Assembly: GCF_036345915.1 (NCBI RefSeq) | Contig: NZ_CP107785.1 | Span: forward strand, 930,001-994,000 | Origin: Nocardia sp. NBC_00565 | Lineage (GTDB): Bacteria; Actinomycetota; Actinomycetes; Mycobacteriales; Mycobacteriaceae | DNA: 64,000 nucleotides | Reading direction: 5' to 3' | In this document: piece after piece, positions 18,173-26,878 of the stretch | Numbering within the stretch: position 1 is the stretch's first letter | How the letters are laid out: each line of letters begins with the position of its first letter | Translations under genes and position numbers: made by a program | Notes under the pieces: model-generated | Seen by the model: only the letters and a program-made list of their open reading frames with translations | Databases searched by the model: none | What the model was told of the DNA's origin: nothing

Positions 18173-19962
18173 CCGGGCCCGGCGCGGGTGACGCCCTGTT
18201 CGACAACGAGGATATGGCGGCCGGTTACGCCGCGCCGCCCGAGGTCGAGAGCGCGGGTGAGGTCGATGTCACCGCGGTGATCCCGGTGCTCGCCGATGCC
18301 GATGTCGTCGCGGATGTGGTTGCGCCGCACCGTGAAATCGAGACCGAGGTCGGTGCGCCGCTGCTGCGCACCGACGGCCTCACGGTGAAGTTCGGCGGTC
18401 TGACCGCGTTGGACAATGTCAGCTTCGAGATCCGCCGCGGCGAGATCCTCGGACTGATCGGACCCAATGGCGCGGGCAAGACCACCTGCTTCAACGCGAT
18501 CACCGGCGTCTACAAACCGGCTTCGGGGCTGGTGTACTTCGACGGCTCGCCGCTGACGAAGACCAAGCGCAACGAGATCACCCGGCTCGGCATCGCCCGC
18601 ACCTTCCAGAATGTGCGGCTGTTCGGTGAGATGACCGCGCTGGAGAATGTGGTCGTCGGCACCGATGCCAGACACAAGACCTCGGTGCCCGGTGCCATCT
18701 TCCGCACGCCGCGCCACCGCAGCGAGGAGAAGGACGCGATCGAGCGCGGTATGGCCCTGCTCGAATTCGTCGGCATCGCACCGCGTGCGGTGGAGAAGGC
18801 GCGCAATCTGTCCTACGGCGATCAGCGTCGGCTGGAGATCGCCCGCGCGTTGGCCACCGAGCCGAAACTGCTCTGCCTGGACGAACCCGCCGCCGGGTTC
18901 AATCCGAGCGAGAAGTCGGCGCTGATGGATCTGATCCGCAAGATCCGCGACGACGGGTTCACCGTGCTGCTGATCGAGCACGATATGCGCCTGGTCATGG
19001 GCGTGACGGACCGGATCGTGGTGCTGGAGTTCGGTCGCAAGATCGCCGACGGACTGCCCGCGGATATCCGCGACAACCCGGACGTGATCGCGGCGTACCT
19101 GGGCGTTCCGGATACCGAGACCGCGGCGGCCGAAAAGGCCACCGCCGTAGTCGACGTGGTCGAACCGGAGCAGCCGAGCGATGCCGAGCCGATGGTCTAT
19201 GGCGCCGATCGCAAGCCCGAGGTCCGCGACTTCGGCGGAGCCGAGCCGCTGCTCGAAGTCGAGGACATGGTCGTCAACTACGGCAGAATTCAAGCGCTGC
19301 ACGGGGTTTCGCTCCGCGTCGCCGAGGGCGAGCTGGTCACGCTGCTCGGTGCGAACGGTGCGGGCAAGACCACCACCATGCGTGCGCTCTCGGGCCTGCT
19401 GCCGCTCACCCGCGGCAAGATCAAGTTCGAGGGCCGCGACATCACGCAGATGAAGGCACACGAACGGGTGACCCACGGGCTGATCCAGGCGCCGGAGGGC
19501 CGGGGCGTGTTCCCCGGTATGACGGTCCAGGAAAACCTCGACATGGGTTGCTACGGAAGGGCTTTCAAGCAGAAGGCGGAGTACGGCCAGACGCTGGAGT
19601 GGGTCTTCGAGCTGTTCCCGCGGCTGTCGGAGCGGCGTAAGCAGGTCGGCGGCACGCTCTCCGGTGGTGAGCAGCAGATGCTGGCCATCGGCCGCTCGCT
19701 CATGGCCCGCCCGCGCCTGCTGCTGCTCGATGAACCGTCGATGGGCTTGGCGCCCATGGTGATTCAGCAGATCTTCCGGATCATCAGCGAGATCAACCAG
19801 CAGGGCACCACGGTGCTGCTGGTGGAGCAGAACGCCCAGCAGGCACTGACCCGCAGCGACCGCGCCTACATCCTGGAGACCGGTGAGGTCACCAAGACCG
19901 GTGTCGGCGGGGACCTGCTCACCGATCCCGCGGTGAAGTCGGCGTACCTGGGCGTGGGGTAG
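18169..19962 (+). CDS. Fused LivG-LivF type ABC ATPase
   Basis: A 597-residue protein containing two complete ABC ATPase domains that are usually separate proteins. Domain 1 (about residues 65-310) has Walker [10 protein letters not shown] at 98-106, signature LSYGDQRR, Walker [11 protein letters not shown] and the LivG-type [11 protein letters not shown]. Domain 2 (about 360-597) has Walker [10 protein letters not shown] at 394-402, [16 protein letters not shown], signature LSGGEQQ and [14 protein letters not shown] 50-residue linker and a 60-residue acidic N-terminal extension are additional. It energises the two upstream permeases as an intramolecular ATPase pair. No stop or frameshift lies between domains, so the fusion is genuine at sequence level. 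Confidence 0.93.
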   Translation: MTGPGAGDALFDNEDMAAGYAAPPEVESAGEVDVTAVIPVLADADVVADVVAPHREIETEVGAPLLRTDGLTVKFGGLTALDNVSFEIRRGEILGLIGPNGAGKTTCFNAITGVYKPASGLVYFDGSPLTKTKRNEITRLGIARTFQNVRLFGEMTALENVVVGTDARHKTSVPGAIFRTPRHRSEEKDAIERGMALLEFVGIAPRAVEKARNLSYGDQRRLEIARALATEPKLLCLDEPAAGFNPSEKSALMDLIRKIRDDGFTVLLIEHDMRLVMGVTDRIVVLEFGRKIADGLPADIRDNPDVIAAYLGVPDTETAAAEKATAVVDVVEPEQPSDAEPMVYGADRKPEVRDFGGAEPLLEVEDMVVNYGRIQALHGVSLRVAEGELVTLLGANGAGKTTTMRALSGLLPLTRGKIKFEGRDITQMKAHERVTHGLIQAPEGRGVFPGMTVQENLDMGCYGRAFKQKAEYGQTLEWVFELFPRLSERRKQVGGTLSGGEQQMLAIGRSLMARPRLLLLDEPSMGLAPMVIQQIFRIISEINQQGTTVLLVEQNAQQALTRSDRAYILETGEVTKTGVGGDLLTDPAVKSAYLGVG

Positions 19963-19975
19963 GAGTCGGCGAAAA

Positions 19976-20031
19976 GTCGTGACCGTCCATGGCCGCCTCG
20001 AGGCATGATGGCGGCCATGGACGGTCATGAC
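19976..20031 (+). repeat. Long inverted repeat spanning the start of the next gene
   Basis: Arms 19976-19997 and 20010-20031 pair over 22 bases with a single G-T wobble; the central 17 bp (19981-19997 / 20010-20026) are perfect. The loop is 12 bases and contains ATG 20005 and ATG 20008; the third candidate ATG, 20017, is inside the right arm. It sits 13 bases after the fused ATPase stop, so it could terminate the liv operon, fold over the DUF885 start, or both. Confidence 0.75.
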
Positions 20032-21693
20032 GAGCTGAAGACCCTTGCCGACCGATACTGGGACAGCGTGCTGGCGGCCGCGCCGAGCATGGCGACCCTG
20101 CTCGGCGACCACCGCTTCGACGACCGCGTCGAGGACCACTCGCCCGCGGCCGAACAGCGGCTGCTGACGACGTTGCGCGGTCTGCGCGATGAGCTCGTCG
20201 GCCTCGACGCCGAACGGCTGAGCGGCGTCGACCGCGTCACCGGCAGCCTGCTGCACACCGAACTGGATACCGCCATCGATAATCTGGCGTGGCGGCCGAC
20301 CGAACTGGCCTCCGACCAGATGGACGGCGTACATGCCGCAATGCTGATGGTGGCCGCGCAGACCAATGCGCCCCGGCCCGAACACGCACTCGCCCTGGTG
20401 CGGCGCTACCGCCAGTTCGACACCCTGCTCGACCAGGCGGTACAGCAGTTCCGCAACGGCCTGGCCGCGGGCCGCGCACCCGCGCTCATCACCATCGAGC
20501 GTTCGCTCAACCAGCTTGACGGCTACCTGGCCTCCGACCTCGCCACCGACCCGTTCGCCACCTTCGCCGGACCGGCGGACTGGGCCGGGGAGTCCGCTTG
20601 GCGGGCCGAACTCGCCGAGGTCGTCCGCGATGTGATCCGACCTGCCTTCCAGCGCTATCGGGACGTACTGGCCGAGGAACTCCGTCCCGCCGCCCGCCCC
20701 GACGACAAGTGCGGCCTGTGCTGGCTCGGCGCCGACGGCGAGGACATCTACCGCCGACAACTGCGCCGCCACACCACCCTGCCCGACCTGGGCGCCGAGG
20801 AGATCCACGAGCTCGGCCTTTCCGAATTGGCTTTGCTGCGTGCGGAATACGCCGAGGTCGGCACGCGCCTGTTCGGTACCTCCGACCTCACCGAGATCTT
20901 CACCCGAGTGCGCCGGGATCCCGAGCTGCGCTACGTCAGCGGCGAGGAGATCATGTCCGATGCCCGCCGTGCCCTCGGTGCGGCGGTCGCGGAGATGGGC
21001 AATTGGTTCGGCCGACTGCCCAAGGAATCCTGCGATATCGTCCCGGTGCCCGACTTCCTGGCCGCGGATGCGCCTGCCGCGTACTACTTTCCGCCCGCCG
21101 CGGACGGTTCCCGGCCCGGCACCTACTTCGTCAACCAGCACGAACCCACCGGCCGCAGCCGCTACGAAACCGCGGCGGTGGCCTACCACGAGGCGATTCC
21201 GGGACACCATCTGCAGCTGACCATCGCCAACGAGCTCGATCAGCTGCCGCGCTTCCAGCGGCAGTCCTTCGCGAACACCGCCTTCGTCGAGGGCTGGGCG
21301 CTCTACACCGAACGCCTGGCCGACGAAATGGGCTTGTACGCCGACGATTTGGACCGTGTCGGCATGCTGGCCGCCGACTCCTGGCGCTCGTGCCGACTCG
21401 TCGTCGACACCGGAATCCACGCCAAAGGCTGGAGCCGTCGGCAGGCCATCGACTTCATGGTCGACAACGCGCCCGTCGGGCTCGCCGAGATCGAGGTCGA
21501 GATCGACCGCTATATCGCGATTCCCGGTCAGGCCGTCGCCTACAAGGTGGGTCAGCTCGAGATTCGCCGACAGCGCAGGCTGGCCGCCGAGCGGCTCGGT
21601 GCTGCCTTCGACATCAAGGCATTTCACGATGTGGTGCTCGGCTCGGGTTCGGTCAGCCTGCCGGTGCTGCGCGAACTCGTGGCCACACTGTGA
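20005..21693 (+). CDS. DUF885 metallopeptidase-like protein
   Basis: A 562-residue protein of the DUF885 family, predicted zinc-dependent and gluzincin-like. The motif H395-E-A-I-P-G-H401-H matches the family signature HEAIPGHH, and a downstream FVEGWALYTERLADEMG block supplies a likely third ligand (Glu). No signal peptide, so cytosolic. Substrate unknown; relatives are proposed peptidases. Three ATGs (20005, 20008, 20017) compete, none with a clear Shine-Dalgarno, and all lie within a strong hairpin, which suggests weak or regulated translation. Confidence 0.88.
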   Translation: MMAAMDGHDELKTLADRYWDSVLAAAPSMATLLGDHRFDDRVEDHSPAAEQRLLTTLRGLRDELVGLDAERLSGVDRVTGSLLHTELDTAIDNLAWRPTELASDQMDGVHAAMLMVAAQTNAPRPEHALALVRRYRQFDTLLDQAVQQFRNGLAAGRAPALITIERSLNQLDGYLASDLATDPFATFAGPADWAGESAWRAELAEVVRDVIRPAFQRYRDVLAEELRPAARPDDKCGLCWLGADGEDIYRRQLRRHTTLPDLGAEEIHELGLSELALLRAEYAEVGTRLFGTSDLTEIFTRVRRDPELRYVSGEEIMSDARRALGAAVAEMGNWFGRLPKESCDIVPVPDFLAADAPAAYYFPPAADGSRPGTYFVNQHEPTGRSRYETAAVAYHEAIPGHHLQLTIANELDQLPRFQRQSFANTAFVEGWALYTERLADEMGLYADDLDRVGMLAADSWRSCRLVVDTGIHAKGWSRRQAIDFMVDNAPVGLAEIEVEIDRYIAIPGQAVAYKVGQLEIRRQRRLAAERLGAAFDIKAFHDVVLGSGSVSLPVLRELVATL

Positions 21694-21777
21694 CCCGCTG
21701 ACCCAGGTCCTCGAGTTGCGGGCCGAGCTGGGCGGGGTTCCAATAAATGTGCGGTGATCGAGCTCCACAGGGGGATC

Positions 21778-22785
21778 ATGAACAGCACGTTCAGCTCTCG
21801 GCTCGGTCCGTTGCGCGACCGTCGCATGATGCTGATCTGGCTGGTGCTCGGCGTGGTCGGCGCGCTGACCGCGACGGGTCTGTTCATGGTGACCGGACAG
21901 TCGGCCGACGCGGGTGAAATACCTACCGCGCGTACAATTTCCGATTCGATGACACCGGGTTTCACCGGTGCGCTGCCCGAATCGGCGAATCCGGTCGGTG
22001 ACGGCGCGCCGCCGGTCGCCGTGGCGCCGTTGGCCGGCGCGTCACCGGCCGGGATGCCGGTGGCGTCGAATCGTCCGGTGCAGGCGCTGGCCGATCATCC
22101 GCTCTTCGCCCAGCACGTCGGCCTGGGCAGGGTCGATTGCAAACTGCCCGCGTGGCGCGACGATCCGGAGGCGGCGCGGGCGTTCTATCGGGCCGCGATC
22201 GCCTGCCTCGACGCGTCCTGGGAACCGGCGCTGCGCGGCGCCGGACTGCCGTTCCGTCCGCCGCGACTGCTCGCCCCCGCGGAGTCACGTGATGTCGCCA
22301 GTCAATGTGTGCAGCGTCTGCGCAACGGCCCGACGACCTTCTACTGCGCCCTCGACGAAACGCTGGTGCTGCCCTTTGACGCCGTGCGGCCGCTGGTCGG
22401 TGGCTCCCGGCGCGGCGCCCAATTGGCCGTGCTCACCACCGAATACGGCCATCACGTGCAGGCCTTGATCGGCGTCATGCGGGCCTACTCCGAGAAACGC
22501 ACGACGCTCGGCAAGGACACCGCCGCCGGTCAGGAACAGAGCAGGCGGATGGAATTGCAGGCGCGCTGCTTCTCCGGCATGTTCCTCGGCACCAATTTCG
22601 GCCGCGGCGATATCGATCAGCAGACCTGGACCGAGGCCACCCATGCGGTCCGCGATGGCGACGTCCGCGAAGAGTTGCTGCAAGGCACCGAGGAGAACAT
22701 CTGGGGCTGGTGGAGATGGGGTTCGGACAAGGGCGACACCTGGGAGTGCAACACCTGGTTCAGCGCCGCGGCCCACGTGGAATGA
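21778..22785 (+). CDS. Membrane-anchored neutral zinc metallopeptidase-like protein, degenerate active site
   Basis: A 335-residue protein with one N-terminal membrane anchor (about residues 17-40) and an extracytoplasmic domain resembling the YpfJ-type putative neutral zinc metallopeptidases. The expected HExGHHVQ motif reads TEYGHHVQ at residues 221-228: the first zinc-binding His is Thr221. The downstream SRRMELQARCFSGMFLGTN block with the family Glu is intact. Catalysis as a standard zinc peptidase is therefore doubtful; binding or scaffolding is possible. ATG 21778 has GGGGGAT just upstream; GTG 21754 is an alternative. Confidence 0.8.
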   Translation: MNSTFSSRLGPLRDRRMMLIWLVLGVVGALTATGLFMVTGQSADAGEIPTARTISDSMTPGFTGALPESANPVGDGAPPVAVAPLAGASPAGMPVASNRPVQALADHPLFAQHVGLGRVDCKLPAWRDDPEAARAFYRAAIACLDASWEPALRGAGLPFRPPRLLAPAESRDVASQCVQRLRNGPTTFYCALDETLVLPFDAVRPLVGGSRRGAQLAVLTTEYGHHVQALIGVMRAYSEKRTTLGKDTAAGQEQSRRMELQARCFSGMFLGTNFGRGDIDQQTWTEATHAVRDGDVREELLQGTEENIWGWWRWGSDKGDTWECNTWFSAAAHVE

Positions 22786-22802
22786 GCTGCGGCACAGCCT
22801 AA

Positions 22803-23219
22803 TTACCCAGACTGTGCAGTGGTCACCGCCATGACTGCCGCGGTATCCAGATAGAACGGCCGGATCTCCGCGATCAGTCCATCCCGAAACGTCATGTACT
22901 GCATCACCGACGTCTCCAGCATCCGTCCGGTCGCCCGCGCCAACATTCGCCCGCGGTTGTAGATCACCACGTTGTCCCCGTCCACCACGAACCGCTGCTC
23001 GACGAATTCCAGCGACTCCCACGTCGCACTCATCGCCGCCATGAACTTCTCGATGCCCCCCCGACCATGCCATTCGCCGCGATAGGGGAGATGCTCGGCC
23101 TGATACATCACGACATCCGGCGCCAGACAGTCGGCCATGACATCGAAGGGCGCGCCCTCGGTGATGTAGGCGGCTTCGGCCGCGAAGAATTTCTCGAGTG
23201 CGGAACGTGTAGTAGTCAC
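22803..23219 (-). CDS. NTF2-fold / SnoaL-like protein
   Basis: A 138-residue protein of the nuclear transport factor 2 superfamily (ketosteroid-isomerase-like). It shows ALEKFFAAEAAYI, a pocket-forming CLAPDVVMYQAEHLPYRGEWHGRGGIEKFM, and the terminal sheet pattern MQYMTFRDGLIAEIRPFYLDTA. GTG 23219 gives the usual family length; a longer frame to 23324 would run into the polA promoter. Function unknown. It is divergent from polA. Confidence 0.75.
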   Translation of the reverse strand: MTTTRSALEKFFAAEAAYITEGAPFDVMADCLAPDVVMYQAEHLPYRGEWHGRGGIEKFMAAMSATWESLEFVEQRFVVDGDNVVIYNRGRMLARATGRMLETSVMQYMTFRDGLIAEIRPFYLDTAAVMAVTTAQSG

Positions 23220-23315
23220 TGGGAAATGATCGCCGCCGGATCCGATCGATTCCGGCGGAAATCGGACAGCTGGATCTGTAACGGAGGTTGCCGGTGCGAT
23301 GTCGGACCTGCTCTC

Positions 23316-23321
23316 TAGACT
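23316..23321 (+). promoter_or_regulatory. Candidate -10 box of polA
   Basis: TAGACT ends 7 bases before GTG 23329, fitting a leaderless polA transcript. Confidence 0.45.
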
Positions 23322-23328
23322 CATCCCC

Positions 23329-26073
23329 GTGACCCCAGCGACTACTGATCAGCGTTCCAGCGCCACGCCTGTAGCAGCCACCGATGCGGCCGGTGAGTGG
23401 CCGACGCTGCTCCTGCTGGACGGGCATTCGATCGCCTATCGCGCGTTCTTCGCGCTGCCCGCGGAGAACTTCAAAACGGTCACCGGGCAGACCACCAACG
23501 CGGTCTACGGGTTCACCGCGATGCTCATCAACCTGCTGCGCGACGAGAAGCCGACCCATATCGCGGCGGCTTTCGACGTCAGCCGCAAGACCTTCCGCAC
23601 CGAGGCCTATCCGGAGTACAAGGCGGGCCGTAGCGCGACGCCGGACGAATTTCGCGGCCAGGTCGAACTCACCAAGGACGTGCTCGGCGCGATGGGCATC
23701 CCGGTGATGGCCATCGAGGGTTTCGAGGCCGACGACCTGATCGCGACGATCGCCACCCAGGCGGTCGGCGCGGGCTTCCGCGTGCTGATCGTCTCGGGTG
23801 ACCGCGACGCCATCCAGTTGGTCAGCGATAACGTCACCTTGCTCTATCCGCGCAAGGGCGTCTCCGATCTGACCCGGTTCACGCCCGACGAGGTGATGGC
23901 CAAATATCAGCTCACCCCGGCCCAGTACCCGGATTACGCGGCCCTGCGCGGCGATCCCAGCGATAACCTGCCCGGTATTCCGGGCGTCGGGGAGAAGACC
24001 GCCGCCAAGTGGATTCGCGAATTCGGCGACCTCGCCACGCTCGTCGACAAGGTGGACGAGGTGAAGGGCAAGGTCGGCGATGCGCTGCGCGCCAACCTCA
24101 GCAGTGTGGTGCTCAACCGCCAGCTCACCGAGATGGTCCGCGATGTCCCGCTGCCCTACACCCCCGATCAGCTGGCCCAGCAGCCGTGGGATCGCAACAA
24201 GATCCACCAGCTCTTCGACGATCTGGAATTCCGGGTGCTGCGCGACCGGCTCTTCGAAACCCTCGCCCCGCCCGAGCCCGAGGCCGAATCCGGCTTCGAG
24301 ATCAGCGGCGGCGCGCTCGAGGTCGGCGCGGTCGCCGCCTGGCTCGTCGAGCATGCGAAAGTCGGCGTCCGCCACGGTATTTCGGTGGTCGGTACCAGCA
24401 CACCCGGCAATGGAGACGTGCGCGCGATCGCCATTGCCGCCGCTGACGGCGAGAGCGGCTATATCGACGTTGCCGTGCTGACGCCGGAAGACGAAGCCGC
24501 ACTGGGTGCTTGGCTCGGCGACGCCGAATCGCCCAAGGCGCTGCACGAGGCCAAGGCCGCGATGCACGCGCTGCGCGGGCGCGGCTGGCGGCTGGCCGGG
24601 CTCACCAGCGACACCGCCTTGGCGGCCTACCTGGTCCGCCCCGGCCAGCGCAGCTTCAACCTCGACGACCTCTCACTGCGCTACCTGCACCGTGAGCTGC
24701 GCGCCGAGACCGACGAAACCCCGCAGCTGTCGCTGCTCGACGATGAGGACACCGTCGACGCCGAGGTGGCGCGGACCGAAATGCTGCGTGCCAGAGCGGT
24801 TCTCGACCTCGCCGAAGCCCTCGACAGCGAACTGCGCCAGATCGAATCCAGCGCGCTGCTCGACGATATGGAACTGCCGCTGCTCGGTGTGCTCGCCGAA
24901 CTGGAGAACGCGGGCATCGCGGTCGATATCGATCAGCTCGAGACCCTGCAGCGGCAATTCGCCGACAAGGTCACCGACGCCGCCAACGCCGCCTACGAGG
25001 TGATCGGCAAGCAGATCAACCTCGGCTCACCCAAGCAGCTGCAGGTGGTGCTCTTCGACGAGCTCGATATGCCGAAGACCAAGCGCACCAAGACCGGTTA
25101 CACCACCGACGCCGATGCGCTGGAATCGCTGTTCGAGAAGACCGAGCATCCCTTCCTGCAGCATCTGCTGGAACACCGCGACGCCACCCGGCTCAAGGTC
25201 ACCGTGGACGGCCTGCTGAAATCCGTCGCCGACGACGGTCGCATCCACACCACCTTCAACCAGACCATCGCGGCCACCGGGCGACTGTCCTCGACCGAAC
25301 CGAATCTGCAGAACATTCCGATCCGCACCGACACCGGCCGCCAGATCCGCGACACCTTCGTCGTCGGTCCCGGCTATCGGTCGCTGATGACCGCGGACTA
25401 CAGCCAGATCGAAATGCGCATCATGGCGCACCTCTCCGGCGACGAGGGGCTGATCGAGGCCTTCAACTCCGGCGAGGATCTGCACACCTTCGTCGCCTCC
25501 AAGGCCTTCGACATTCCGCTGTCGGAGGTCAATCCGGAGATGCGCCGCCGGATCAAGGCGATGTCCTACGGTCTCGCGTACGGTCTGAGCTCCTATGGTC
25601 TTTCGGCACAGCTGAAGATCAGCACGCAGGAGGCCAAGGAGCAGATGGAGGTCTACTTCGACCGTTTCGGCGGCATCCGCGACTACCTCTACGAGGTGGT
25701 CGAACAGGCCCGCAAGGTCGGCTACACCGAAACCCTCTTCGGCCGCCGCCGCTACTTGCCCGATCTGGACTCCAGCAACCGCCAGCGGCGCGAGGCCGCC
25801 GAACGCATGGCCCTCAACGCGCCCATCCAGGGCACCGCCGCGGACATCATCAAGGTCGCGATGATCAACGTGTACAAGGCCGTTCAAGAGGCGGGGCTGC
25901 GCTCGCGGATGCTGCTGCAGATCCACGACGAGCTGGTGTTCGAGGTCGCCGAAGGGGAGCAGGATGCGCTGGAAACCCTTGCGCGCGAGCAGATGTCCTC
26001 GGCGATCACGCTGTCGGTGCCGTTGGACGTCTCGGTCGGCACCGGCCGTAGCTGGGACTCTGCGGCGCACTGA
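23329..26073 (+). CDS. polA: DNA polymerase I
   Basis: Fills gaps and removes RNA primers in replication and repair. 914 residues from GTG 23329 (ATG 23299 adds ten; GGAGG at 23283 is 11 bases from it). Domains: N-terminal 5'-3' flap nuclease (about 20-320, with LLLLDGHSIAYRAFFALP, EADDLIATIAT and GDPSDNLPGIPGVGEKTAAKW), a central region where the proofreading exonuclease is degenerate as in other actinobacteria, and the polymerase domain (about 510-914) with DYSQIEMRIMAHLSGD, RRRIKAMSYGLAYGLSSYGL and QIHDELVFEV. Gene order pdtaR...polA...rpsA is conserved in the lineage. Confidence 0.97.
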   Translation: MTPATTDQRSSATPVAATDAAGEWPTLLLLDGHSIAYRAFFALPAENFKTVTGQTTNAVYGFTAMLINLLRDEKPTHIAAAFDVSRKTFRTEAYPEYKAGRSATPDEFRGQVELTKDVLGAMGIPVMAIEGFEADDLIATIATQAVGAGFRVLIVSGDRDAIQLVSDNVTLLYPRKGVSDLTRFTPDEVMAKYQLTPAQYPDYAALRGDPSDNLPGIPGVGEKTAAKWIREFGDLATLVDKVDEVKGKVGDALRANLSSVVLNRQLTEMVRDVPLPYTPDQLAQQPWDRNKIHQLFDDLEFRVLRDRLFETLAPPEPEAESGFEISGGALEVGAVAAWLVEHAKVGVRHGISVVGTSTPGNGDVRAIAIAAADGESGYIDVAVLTPEDEAALGAWLGDAESPKALHEAKAAMHALRGRGWRLAGLTSDTALAAYLVRPGQRSFNLDDLSLRYLHRELRAETDETPQLSLLDDEDTVDAEVARTEMLRARAVLDLAEALDSELRQIESSALLDDMELPLLGVLAELENAGIAVDIDQLETLQRQFADKVTDAANAAYEVIGKQINLGSPKQLQVVLFDELDMPKTKRTKTGYTTDADALESLFEKTEHPFLQHLLEHRDATRLKVTVDGLLKSVADDGRIHTTFNQTIAATGRLSSTEPNLQNIPIRTDTGRQIRDTFVVGPGYRSLMTADYSQIEMRIMAHLSGDEGLIEAFNSGEDLHTFVASKAFDIPLSEVNPEMRRRIKAMSYGLAYGLSSYGLSAQLKISTQEAKEQMEVYFDRFGGIRDYLYEVVEQARKVGYTETLFGRRRYLPDLDSSNRQRREAAERMALNAPIQGTAADIIKVAMINVYKAVQEAGLRSRMLLQIHDELVFEVAEGEQDALETLAREQMSSAITLSVPLDVSVGTGRSWDSAAH

Positions 26074-26083
26074 GTGCGGTCCT

Positions 26084-26113
26084 TGCGGCACACCGGATAT
26101 CCGGTGTGCCGCA
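26084..26113 (+). terminator. Palindromic terminator after polA
   Basis: A perfect 30-bp palindrome beginning TGCGGCACACC, 10 bases after the polA stop and ahead of a convergent minus-strand gene. It can act on both strands. Confidence 0.65.
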
Positions 26114-26197
26114 CCGCATTTCAGCGCCCAGTAGCCAGCAGCTTGTACTGCGCAGCGGCCTGCTGATAGACAGCCGAGCGGTTCGGGCTCGAAACGA

Positions 26198-26545
26198 TTA
26201 CCGCTTGTGCCGTACCAACTTTGCCGACCCGGCGCCCAAATCGATCTCATCGCGCGGCGGGGCCCCATCCGACTTGTCTTCCTTGTGCATCAATGTCGTT
26301 TGCCGCTGCTCGAACTCGTATTGCTTGGACCCTTGGAATACCGCTGTCACTTCTTCGAATCCGGTTGCCGCGACCGGCGTGTGCTTGCGGTGCTGAAACC
26401 ACGGCAGGATCCGACTCCCGGTGAGCCGATTCCATACCACCTCGAGAAAGGCGAGCCCGATCAGCAGGATGGCCAGACCCGGAATGGTCATGGCGACGAG
26501 CAGACCCATGTGATCGAAGGTACCGCCGCGGCGGCGGTCTGCCAT
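26198..26545 (-). CDS. Small membrane protein, DUF6191-like
   Basis: A 115-residue protein with one N-terminal membrane helix (about residues 13-36, MGLLVAMTIPGLAILLIGLAF) and a charged cytoplasmic tail. The layout resembles small actinobacterial DUF6191 proteins; I am only moderately sure of the family. A second start, ATG 26509, would begin directly at the helix. It converges with polA. The tail motif EVTAVFQGSKQYEFEQRQTTLM is the most conserved-looking part. Confidence 0.6.
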   Translation of the reverse strand: MADRRRGGTFDHMGLLVAMTIPGLAILLIGLAFLEVVWNRLTGSRILPWFQHRKHTPVAATGFEEVTAVFQGSKQYEFEQRQTTLMHKEDKSDGAPPRDEIDLGAGSAKLVRHKR

Positions 26546-26734
26546 CCTTCGTCAGGACTACCCTCTGAGCTGCGCGGACGGTACTCGTCAGTAGCTACGC
26601 GGAGCCGATAAATGTGGTTGCTATTGCGTCAAGATCGACATATCCTGGGCCGCGTGCCGAATCCCGCCGACCGCCACAGCGCAGCGCTGAATGTCGCAGA
26701 CCGCGACAGCGCCGTGCTAATTCCGCTTACCGCG
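26546..26734. other. Gap upstream of the leader peptide
   Basis: This stretch starts the 333-base space before the LeuA-domain gene. An in-frame ATG at 26612 (reading Met-Trp-Leu-Leu-Leu-Arg) would extend the leader frame upstream to 57 codons, but no ribosome site precedes it. I see no other gene. Confidence 0.4.
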
Positions 26735-26785
26735 ATGGTGGCAACCCGGCGACTTCTCGTAGTAGCCCGCCGTAGCGGGGTCTGA
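26735..26785 (+). CDS. Leader peptide MVATRRLLVVARRSGV
   Basis: A 16-residue open frame, ATG 26735 to TGA 26783-26785, whose regulatory codons are two adjacent leucines (CTT, CTC) and two valines (GTA, GTA), codons that are scarce in this genome. The pattern Arg-Leu-Leu-Val-Val-x-Arg-Arg closely resembles ilv/leu leader peptides of actinobacteria (for example the corynebacterial ilvBNC leader). The left arm of the following hairpin begins 2 bases after the second Leu codon and the stop codon falls in the hairpin loop, the geometry of ribosome-mediated attenuation. Confidence 0.65.
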   Translation: MVATRRLLVVARRSGV

Positions 26786-26815
26786 TTCGGACCGGCCCCC
26801 TCGCTGCGGGCTACT
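26761..26815 (+). promoter_or_regulatory. Attenuator hairpin upstream of the LeuA-domain gene
   Basis: AGTAGCCCGC (26761-26770) pairs perfectly with GCGGGCTACT (26806-26815); after a 3-base bulge the stem continues with AGCG/CGCT (26774-26777 / 26802-26805) and a G-C pair. A ribosome stalled on the Leu codons at 26753-26758 would cover the left arm. Further down, GGTC (26830-26833) can pair with GACC (26867-26870), next to the GGGAAG ribosome site, while GGACC (26789-26793) can instead pair with GGTCC (26830-26834). This offers two mutually exclusive folds. Confidence 0.6.
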
Positions 26816-26878
26816 GATTTGTGACTGCTGGTCCCCTCTGTCAATTGAGAAGACAATCCTCGGGAAGACCTACGTGCA

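Noticed and set aside
18121..21768. 1215-codon minus-strand open frame
   Set aside because: Antisense to the fused ATPase and DUF885 gene; composition (His/Arg/Asp/Gly) is that of a complementary-strand shadow.
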